From: CAVVYJ01 sp963752495
GTDB lineage: Bacteria > Pseudomonadota > Gammaproteobacteria > Burkholderiales > Methylophilaceae
Assembly (NCBI GenBank): GCA_963752495.1
Contig: CAVVYJ010000007.1
Location: 1-20,470 of the forward strand
DNA: 20,470 bases
Direction: 5' to 3'
Of the stretch, positions 14,787-20,470 are shown piece after piece (the stretch's first letter is position 1; each line of letters starts with the position of its first letter). The translations under genes were made by a program, and so were the position numbers. Under the pieces are notes generated by a model, which was given only the letters and a program-made list of their open reading frames with translations, was not told the DNA's origin and ran no database searches.

Positions 14787-15730
14787 TATTCCCACTCTAA
14801 CTGAGGATAAATGGTATTAACGTTTCTACGATTCGCAACATCAAACAACAGCCATTTATCTTTCTCTCCTGCAGCAGCCGTATTCATCGTATCTTCCATG
14901 CTGATGCCTTTTTTTATGTTGGCACGAGTATCTGCTAGCACTGCGTTTAAGTAACGCTGTTCATTATTAATTGCTGCTAGCCAGTCTTTAGTTTGTGAGC
15001 CATGGCCAGGCACTACTTGCATTATTTGATAGGTTTTAATTTTTTCTAACACCGCAATTAAGCCCTTAACATCACCTTCTATGACTGGCGTACGTTCAAT
15101 GAACAACAAATCGCCAGAAAATAATGTGCTTGTTTTACTATCTACTACGGTGATATCCGTATTGGTATGTGCTACAGGATAAGCAATTAAGTTTAGCGTT
15201 CTATTGCCCAAATCGAGCAACAAAGTATCTTCAACTGCTTGCGTTGGTGTAACGATTTCACTGCCTTTGGCATCATCTCCCAAGTATTTCACATTAAGCT
15301 TGTCATAAGCTTCTTTGCGTAACTGCATGGCTGTTGCCAGTTTTGCATGTCCTACAAATTCTGGTCTATCTGCAATAAATGCAGCATTCCCAAAAATATG
15401 GTCAGGGTGTACATGTGTATTAATCACATATAGAATCGGTAAATTAGTGATTTTTGCAATGGCTGACCGAAGCTCTATGCCCACCTTAAGGCTACCGCCT
15501 GTATCAACTACAGCCACTCCTTTGCTACCAACGATTACGCTGATATTGCAAATGTCTCCTTGGTAACCTACATCAATATCCAAATGTTTACCATGATGCA
15601 CATAAATACCATCGCCAATATCTTCTAAAAACGCCTGATTAGAGCCAGCAGTTTTACCGCTAACACATCCAGCAAGCGATAGTAATATTAATAAATGTAA
15701 AAAAATTCGTATGCTTATGATTTGCTTCAT
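14786..15730 (-). CDS. Metallo-beta-lactamase-fold lipoprotein, quinoprotein relay type (right copy)
   Basis: Right copy of the 314-residue zinc hydrolase-fold lipoprotein, with the same lipobox (SLAGC), THVHPDH zinc motif, VAHTNTD, SGDLLF and PGHG. Three substitutions were seen, all near the end of the fold: DIKGLIAALEK becomes DVKGLIAVLEK, and GHGPQ becomes GHGSQ. None touches a zinc ligand. Divergent from cytochrome b561, with the CRP-like palindrome between the two. Confidence 0.88.
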   Translation of the reverse strand: MKQIISIRIFLHLLILLSLAGCVSGKTAGSNQAFLEDIGDGIYVHHGKHLDIDVGYQGDICNISVIVGSKGVAVVDTGGSLKVGIELRSAIAKITNLPILYVINTHVHPDHIFGNAAFIADRPEFVGHAKLATAMQLRKEAYDKLNVKYLGDDAKGSEIVTPTQAVEDTLLLDLGNRTLNLIAYPVAHTNTDITVVDSKTSTLFSGDLLFIERTPVIEGDVKGLIAVLEKIKTYQIMQVVPGHGSQTKDWLAAINNEQRYLNAVLADTRANIKKGISMEDTMNTAAAGEKDKWLLFDVANRRNVNTIYPQLEWE

Positions 15731-15786
15731 TGGGTACTTTCAATTTTATACAAATTAAAATGTTATGATTACCTGAACAAACTTGT

Positions 15787-15802
15787 TGTGATGATTGTCA
15801 CA
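15787..15802. promoter_or_regulatory. CRP-like palindrome TGTGA-N6-TCACA (right copy)
   Basis: TGTGA-TGATTG-TCACA, the exact complement of the left-arm site, in the same place between the divergent metallohydrolase and cytochrome b561 genes. Confidence 0.6.
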
Positions 15803-15842
15803 CAAAACAAAAAAGATAAAATAATTTTTTAGAGGGGTGTTT

Positions 15843-16430
15843 ATGACAAATCGTTATACCAAAACCGCAATTATTTTACACTGGCTTATTGCTCTAGGTA
15901 TTTTTGCAATGTTTGGCATTGGTTGGTACATGGCCGATTTGCCAAAGGAAGGTGCAAAGCAGTTAGCCTATGATATATTCGATTGGGGAATTTACACTTG
16001 GCAATTAAGCGAAGAAGCATCCCCGAGAACATTCTACTTTAATCTACACAAATCCATTGGTGTCACCTTATTTGCGCTTATCGTGATCCGTGTTTTATGG
16101 CGCCTCACACATAGGCCGCCGGCATTATTGGCGAGCTATAAAGCCATAGAGCGCAAAATAGCTGCCGGTGCACACCATCTACTCTATTTGCTGATGATAG
16201 CCTTGCCGTTGAGTGGCGTTATTATGGCCATCAACAGTAAATATGGCATCAAGTGGTTTGGTATCTCGTTTATTTCTGGTACTGACAACAAGCCTGCGCG
16301 TGATTTTTGGGTAGAAGTGCATGAAGTCATTGGATTTATTTTGTTAGTTATAGTTATCGTGCATATTCTAGGCGCGCTTAAACATAAATTTATCGATAAA
16401 GATGAAACCTTGAGGCGCATGTTGCCATAA
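15843..16430 (+). CDS. Cytochrome b561 family membrane protein (right copy)
   Basis: Mirror of 3171-3758, 195 residues, four membrane helices with the same histidines. Three substitutions were seen: THKPP to THRPP, KIATG to KIAAG, and ETLSRM to ETLRRM, all outside the helix histidines. GAGGGG five bases before ATG 15843 sets the start. Confidence 0.9.
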   Translation: MTNRYTKTAIILHWLIALGIFAMFGIGWYMADLPKEGAKQLAYDIFDWGIYTWQLSEEASPRTFYFNLHKSIGVTLFALIVIRVLWRLTHRPPALLASYKAIERKIAAGAHHLLYLLMIALPLSGVIMAINSKYGIKWFGISFISGTDNKPARDFWVEVHEVIGFILLVIVIVHILGALKHKFIDKDETLRRMLP

Positions 16431-16432
16431 GC

Positions 16433-16457
16433 AAAAAGCCCGCATATGCGGGCTTTT
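16433..16457 (+). terminator. Bidirectional terminator between cytochrome b561 and infA (right copy)
   Basis: AAAAAGCCCGC, loop ATAT, GCGGGCTTTT. Stem unchanged from the left arm, loop altered from AAAT. Confidence 0.9.
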
Positions 16458-16479
16458 AACTTATCTTATTTACAATAAG

Positions 16480-16740
16480 CTAGTAAGTTTTTCTTCTTGG
16501 TGTAAACGAACCGCTACCAGCTTCAATATGCCTAAAGGTGATGCGGCCATTATTAATATCGTAAGGTGAAAGCTCAAGTGTCACTTTATCACCCGCTAAA
16601 ATACGAATATGGTTTTTCTTCATTTTTCCACCCGCGTATGCAATAAGCTGATGTTCGTTTTCGAGAGTCACACGGTAGCGCGAATCAGGCAATACTTCCA
16701 TCACCACACCACTCATCTCAATTAATTCTTCTTTAGCCAA
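16480..16740 (-). CDS. infA: Translation initiation factor IF-1 (right copy)
   Basis: Right copy of the 86-residue IF-1; one substitution in the tail (GGGSF to GSGSF). The same TTG start with upstream GGAG is present, so the unusual start codon is shared by both strains. Confidence 0.93.
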   Translation of the reverse strand: MAKEELIEMSGVVMEVLPDSRYRVTLENEHQLIAYAGGKMKKNHIRILAGDKVTLELSPYDINNGRITFRHIEAGSGSFTPRRKTY

Positions 16741-16779
16741 AATGTCTCCAAAACCTGCATACAATTTAAAGTTGCGCGA

Positions 16780-16808
16780 AGTATAGGCTTGCAAGGCCAA
16801 TTTAGCAA
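16780..16808 (-). promoter_or_regulatory. Sigma-70 type promoter of infA (right copy)
   Basis: On the minus strand, TTGCTA (16803-16808), a 17-base spacer, TATACT (16780-16785). Same as in the left arm. Confidence 0.7.
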
Positions 16809-17008
16809 CAAAAAAACTTGAAAAAACAATTATTTATGGGTTTTTATATAAATATTGCTTGTTATTATCGCTATTAGCGTGTACAAAGCCTGTTAGGCAT
16901 TGGAATTTTCAAATTTTTAAGCAAATTTTTAAGTAAGTTAGGCTCATTAGATTTTAAAACCCAAATTTTCAGGGTGCCTCCCTTTTTAAAGTATGAAAGA
17001 TATAAGAT

Positions 17009-17212
17009 ATGGCAACAGGAATAGTTAAATGGTTTAATGATTCAAAAGGTTTTGGGTTCATTACTCCAGACGGCGGTGGTGACGATTTATTCGCGCACTT
17101 CTCAGCAATCGTTGATAGCGGTTACAAAAGTTTGAAAGAAAACGAAAAAGTAACTTTCGATATCACCGAAGGCCCAAAAGGTAAACAAGCTTCAAATATT
17201 CAAAAAGCTTAA
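17009..17212 (+). CDS. csp: Cold-shock protein, CspA family (right copy)
   Basis: Protein identical to the left copy (67 residues, KGFGFI and DLFAHF motifs). About 200 bases of AT-rich leader separate it from the divergent infA promoter, containing oligo-T stretches and an almost repeated AAATTTTTAAG pair, but no clear promoter that I would defend. Confidence 0.95.
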   Translation: MATGIVKWFNDSKGFGFITPDGGGDDLFAHFSAIVDSGYKSLKENEKVTFDITEGPKGKQASNIQKA

Positions 17213-17244
17213 GTTACAATAAACCTGAGGCGTAAGCCTTAATT

Positions 17245-17273
17245 AAAAATGGCCCATTGAGGGCCATTTTTTT
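17245..17273 (+). terminator. Terminator after csp (right copy)
   Basis: AAAAATGGCCC (17245-17255), loop ATTGA, GGGCCATTTTTTT (17261-17273). In this arm it separates csp from the PAP2 gene and no longer abuts hemE. Confidence 0.88.
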
Positions 17274-17274
17274 C

Positions 17275-18136
17275 TCTATCATTAAGTTAGTCAGCTATCA
17301 AGAAACTCTGAATGGATGATTAGTAAGTATATTTAGAATATTTATTCCCAGTCTTGCTAGATTCCTAAAGTCAAAAAACAGTACACTGATTTGATAAGTG
17401 ATGAGAAATAATAGTGGGTAGAATATTTCTGAACGTTGTTCGGAAAATCTAAACATAATTGATGATACTCTTGTTTTAATACATTCTCTATTCGCCAAAT
17501 TAGCTACCAAGACACCAATAAAGGCACCGACCAGCAAGTCAGTAGCATAATGCACGCCTAAGTAAAGTCTGGGTAAAACAATGAAAATAAACGTATAAAG
17601 AATCATCAAACGTCCTATTTTCTTTGATGCAAAATATACGCCTGCACTTATGCTAAAAAACAATGCAGCATGGTCGCTTGGAAATGATGAAAGGTTATCA
17701 AACCCGTTTGATAAGTAATATGGTAAGGTGAGGTGAAGATCTTGATTGAAAATTGGCCTTGGTCTGAATGGAAGCGTTAATGGCAAAACTCTCCCAATTA
17801 ATACTGCAACAAAACTTCCGAAGAGAGTTGTAATCAATGCAATCCGGATTTTTTTCTGGTCTGCATCAGGTTTAAACCATAGGTACCAAATAGCTAAAGC
17901 TAGGACTCCACCTTTTAGAAGATGATTATCAGCAATTTCAAAAACAATAAGATCAAATAGCTTTGAATGCCTAACAAACTGATTAACAAATAATGCAATG
18001 GATTCGTCGAATAAATTCATTTTTTTACCTTGATATTGCCTATTAAATTGATTGGTTAGCTACCGACTAATTCAGCAGAATTAAATTTAACTCCCGATGC
18101 GATTGTAAGCCTACTGTCTTATAAAAGCTAATAAAG
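17275..18136. other. Block of about 865 bp present only in the right arm
   Basis: The left arm passes directly from the csp/hemE terminator to the hemE stop codon. Here about 865 extra bases lie between them, carrying one PAP2 gene and about 115 bases of AT-rich spacer. The last ten or so codons of hemE next to the block also differ (AQSEKYHR versus QHSQQYHK). I see no inverted repeats, target duplication or transposase, so this could be a gain here or a deletion in the left-arm strain. Confidence 0.85.
17298..18020 (-). CDS. PAP2-family membrane phosphatase
   Basis: A 240-residue membrane protein of the PAP2 (type 2 phosphatidic acid phosphatase) superfamily. The three catalytic motifs are visible: PFRPRP at 84-89, SFPSDH at 112-117 and R-x5-H-x3-D at 151-161 (Arg151, His157, Asp161). 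About six hydrophobic helices surround them, for example near 36-49, 59-80, 118-131, 138-150, 161-175 and 199-216. Members hydrolyse lipid phosphates, including undecaprenyl pyrophosphate (BcrC type) and lipid A phosphates; which one applies here is not visible. AAGGT eight bases before ATG 18020 is a good ribosome site. It follows hemE on the same strand and has no counterpart in the left arm. Confidence 0.88.
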   Translation of the reverse strand: MNLFDESIALFVNQFVRHSKLFDLIVFEIADNHLLKGGVLALAIWYLWFKPDADQKKIRIALITTLFGSFVAVLIGRVLPLTLPFRPRPIFNQDLHLTLPYYLSNGFDNLSSFPSDHAALFFSISAGVYFASKKIGRLMILYTFIFIVLPRLYLGVHYATDLLVGAFIGVLVANLANRECIKTRVSSIMFRFSEQRSEIFYPLLFLITYQISVLFFDFRNLARLGINILNILTNHPFRVS

Positions 18137-19200
18137 CTATCTATGGTACTTCTCACTTTGTGCTCTTACTGCGGATATCATAGCTGCAGCATTTTCTGGT
18201 GGTGTCCATTGCGTGATCCCATGACCTAGGTTAAATACATGTCCATTGCCTTTGCCATAACGCGCTAGAATATTTGCCACTTCATTTTCAATTGCTTCTG
18301 GCGTGCTGAGTAAAATAGCTGGATCCATATTGCCTTGCAATGCGACTTTATCGCCTACGCGTTTGCGCGCTTCGCCAATATCCACGGTCCAGTCCAAGCC
18401 CAGTGCATCTGCACCAATTTCTGCCTGTGCTTCTAGCCACAGCGCGCCGCCTTTGGTGAAAACAATGCGCGGTACTACTCGGTCATTTGCGGTGCGAGTT
18501 AATCCGTTCAGGATTTTTTGCATGTAGTTGAGCGAAAACTCGGTGTAAGCGTTGTGCGAAAGCGCACCGCCCCAAGAGTCAAATATCATCACTGCTTGTG
18601 CACCTGCAGCAATTTGCGCGTTTAGATATTGCATCACTGTTTGTGCCGTGATATCCAGAATATGATGCAATAAATCTGGCCGTGCATATGCCATTTTTTT
18701 GATGGTGAGGAAATCCGTACCGCCTTTGCCTTCAACCATATAGGTAGCGAGTGTCCATGGGCTACCCGCGAAACCAATAAGCGGCACCCGTCCATTCAAC
18801 GCCTTGCGAATGCTGGAAACCGCATCAAACACGTATTGCAACTTGGCCATATCCGGCACAGGCAATTTTTTAATATCGGCCTCTTCCGTCAATGTGCGTT
18901 CAAATTTGGGCCTTCGCCTTCCTCAAAATACAGCCCCAAGCCCATTGCATCGGGCACAGTGAGAATATCGGAGAACAAAATGGAAGCGTCTAACAGCGGG
19001 TAGCGATCAAGTGGCTGGATAGTAACCTCAGTGGCAAAATCCGGATTTTTGCAAAGTTGTAAAAAACTACCTGCCGTTTTGCGGCTCATCCGATACTCTG
19101 GTAAATAGCGCCCAGCCTGACGCATCATCCAAACAGGTGTGTAATCTGTTGGCTGGCGCATTAAGGCGCGTAAAAAGGTATCATTTTGTAATGTTGACAT
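18137..19200 (-). CDS. hemE: Uroporphyrinogen decarboxylase, frameshifted copy
   Basis: Right copy of hemE. The first 98 or so residues are normal (MRQAGRYLPEYR present), then one A is missing from a run of four at about 18905, within the codons for GPKFERT, and the frame breaks. The remaining 250 residues, including GFAGSPWTLATYMVEG, are intact in the other frame to the stop. A one-base change in a homopolymer in an essential haem gene is most simply a sequencing error. Substitutions cluster at the C-terminus, next to the PAP2 block. Confidence 0.9.
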
Positions 19201-19211
19201 TCTTAACTCTC

Positions 19212-19248
19212 AAAAAATTGGGGATACATTGTTAACACTTGTATCCCC
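19212..19248 (-). terminator. Hairpin terminator after gltD (right copy)
   Basis: On the minus strand, GGGGATACA/TGTATCCCC stem (19240-19248 with 19220-19228) followed by a T run (19212-19217). Conserved from the left arm. Confidence 0.8.
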
Positions 19249-19271
19249 TTTATTCTACTGCTGTTTGTAGA

Positions 19272-20469
19272 TTAGCGTGGTAAGTCGGTTGAGCCCATTA
19301 AAAACTCATCAACAGCGCGTGCACATTGACGACCTTCACGTATTTCCCACACAACCAGAGATTGTCCGCGACGCATATCGGCCGCTGCAAACACTTTTGC
19401 TTTGTTAGGTTTGTAGCTTTCTGAACCTTCAGTTCCGCTTTAGCATTGCCACGTGCATCTTTTTCAACGCCAAATGCATCCAACACTTTTTGCACAGGCG
19501 AAACAAATCCCATTGCAAGCAACACTAGGTCAGCAGGAATAGTAAACTCAGATCCTGCAACCTCAACCATTTTTCCGTCAACCCATTCAACTTTAGCGCC
19601 TACCAAATGCGTCACTTTGCCGTTTTCGCCAATTAATCTTTTGGTGGTAATGGACCAATCACGGTTTGCGCCTTCTTCATGTCAGCTGGATGTGCGTAGC
19701 TTTAGCGGCCAGTTTTGCGATACCAAGAACTTGTTTTCCTTTTCTGGCGGCTGTGGCATCAATTCAAATTGTGTAACGCTCAGTGCACCATGACGCTGCG
19801 ACGTTCCCACACAGTCAGAACCTGTATCACCGCCACCAATTACCACCACATGTTTCTTGGTTGCCTGAACCTGATTTGGCAAAATATCACCAGCGTTTAC
19901 TTTATTTTGCGCAGGGCAAAAAGTCCATGGCGAACGTACCCAGTCCTGCTCGGCGAGCTTCCACCGGTAAATCACGCGGAAATTCTGCACCCCAGCTAAC
20001 ACAATCGCATGGACTTTTTCCGAATCCCTCAGCGCTCACATCGCCGTCACCGCTTGCACCAACTTCCTGATTTACCCGAAATTCCACACCTTCTACTTCC
20101 ATCTGCTTGATGCACCGAAGTTGCTATTGTGTGATTTTTCCATTTTTTGAAATCAGGGATACCATAGCGCAGCAAGCCACCGATACGGCTGTTTTTTTCA
20201 AAAAAAAACCACAACGCTGTAACCTGTCACGCGCAAGTTGTTGTGCACTAGCCAGACCTGATGGACCAGAGCCTGGGCAAGTTTTTTTTCCGTCTTGTTC
20301 TGGCAGTTGTGGTCAAAAACTGAAATATTTTCCCAAGCTTTATCAATAATCAGCAGTATTTGATGAATTTAATACCAACCGCGTCATGTATTGATATTTA
20401 ACGTACATGCCGCTCCGCACGGGGCGGGGCAGTACGACCTGTAAACTCTGGAAAGTTATTTGTCGAGTG
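19272..20469 (-). pseudogene. gltD: gltD copy broken by many indels, probably poor sequence
   Basis: Right-arm copy of glutamate synthase small subunit, 5' partial at the window edge. It carries many lesions: a missing base near 19437 (after GNAKA), an in-frame TGA at about 19682-19684 in place of TCA, several indels between about 19900 and 20010 around the DLPVEGREL region, altered homopolymers near 20195-20215 and 20280-20290, and a missing base in the cysteine motif region (about 20431). Recognisable pieces remain, such as DILPNQVQATKKHVVVIGGG. Lesion density rises toward the contig end, and the left copy is intact, so I take this as low-quality sequence, not true decay. Confidence 0.8.
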
Positions 20470-20470
20470 C

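Larger units (their letters stand above)
9848..20470 (-). repeat. Right arm of window-wide imperfect inverted repeat
   Basis: Mirror copy of 1-9748. It is about 875 bp longer, almost wholly because of the PAP2 block between csp and hemE. Its outer 1 kb carries a dense set of indels absent from the left arm. Because many differences keep protein reading frames and fall at synonymous positions, the arm looks like a second strain's version of the locus, not a re-read of the same DNA. Confidence 0.97.

Noticed and set aside
16801..17008. Promoter, cold box or thermosensor in the csp leader
   Set aside because: Several TTG- and TATA-like words occur in this AT-rich stretch, but none has proper spacing conserved in both arms, so I do not call one.
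17275..18136. PAP2 block as an insertion sequence or integron cassette
   Set aside because: No transposase, terminal repeats, target duplication or recombination site was seen.
1..20470. Large mobile element, linear plasmid or phage with terminal inverted repeats
   Set aside because: The arms hold core chromosomal genes (gltD, hemE, infA, mutY), with no replication, transposition, integration or phage genes.
1..20470. CRISPR arrays, tRNA or rRNA genes, defence or toxin-antitoxin modules
   Set aside because: No short regularly spaced repeats, no RNA-gene signatures and no genes of those classes were found on either strand.

Overview
The window is one large imperfect palindrome. Bases 1-9748 (left arm) are nearly the reverse complement of 9848-20470 (right arm), with a 99-base spacer (9749-9847) in the middle. 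The first and last bases are each other's mirror. Every gene but one occurs twice, once per arm on opposite strands. The extra gene is a PAP2-family phosphatase in the right arm (17298-18020), inside a block of about 865 bp that the left arm lacks.

The genes are ordinary chromosomal genes of a moderately AT-rich betaproteobacterial methylotroph, most likely Methylophilaceae (Methylotenera-like). The pointers are a formaldehyde-activating-enzyme homologue, a metallohydrolase of the quinoprotein-relay type, a betaproteobacterial InfA and a gltD-hemE pair. The genus is an inference from gene content.

Left arm, 1 to 9748: gltD (5' end missing) and hemE forward; a cold-shock protein reversed; infA forward; cytochrome b561 reversed, divergent from a zinc metallohydrolase lipoprotein; DoxX reversed, divergent from a GNAT acetyltransferase; then fae, a small unknown protein and an SGNH/GDSL esterase forward; then mutY, a peroxiredoxin and asmA reversed, apparently one operon read asmA-prx-mutY. 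The right arm repeats this as a mirror image. Convergent pairs are mostly separated by clear bidirectional hairpin terminators. Promoters for infA, fae and the small gene, and a TGTGA-N6-TCACA palindrome between cytochrome b561 and the metallohydrolase, are conserved in both arms.

The arms are not two readings of the same molecule. They differ by many in-frame, often synonymous or conservative changes, unevenly spread: asmA, csp and doxX proteins are identical, while parts of mutY and the esterase differ strongly. One arm has an additional gene. They look like two co-occurring strains joined head to head inside asmA. The joint has the signature of a fold-back chimera: the left asmA copy stops at the joint, the right copy runs on through the spacer, and about 8 bases can be read as belonging to both sides. 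The outer 1 kb of the right arm is full of small indels that wreck gltD, as expected of low-quality sequence. I therefore think the palindrome is most likely a cloning, amplification or assembly artefact built from two strains, though a real inverted duplication cannot be excluded from sequence alone. I see no convincing new multi-gene system. The most interesting biological details are the diverged Fae paralogue without the usual N-terminal histidine, the frame disruption shared by both peroxiredoxin copies, the strain-specific PAP2 block and the CRP-like site.
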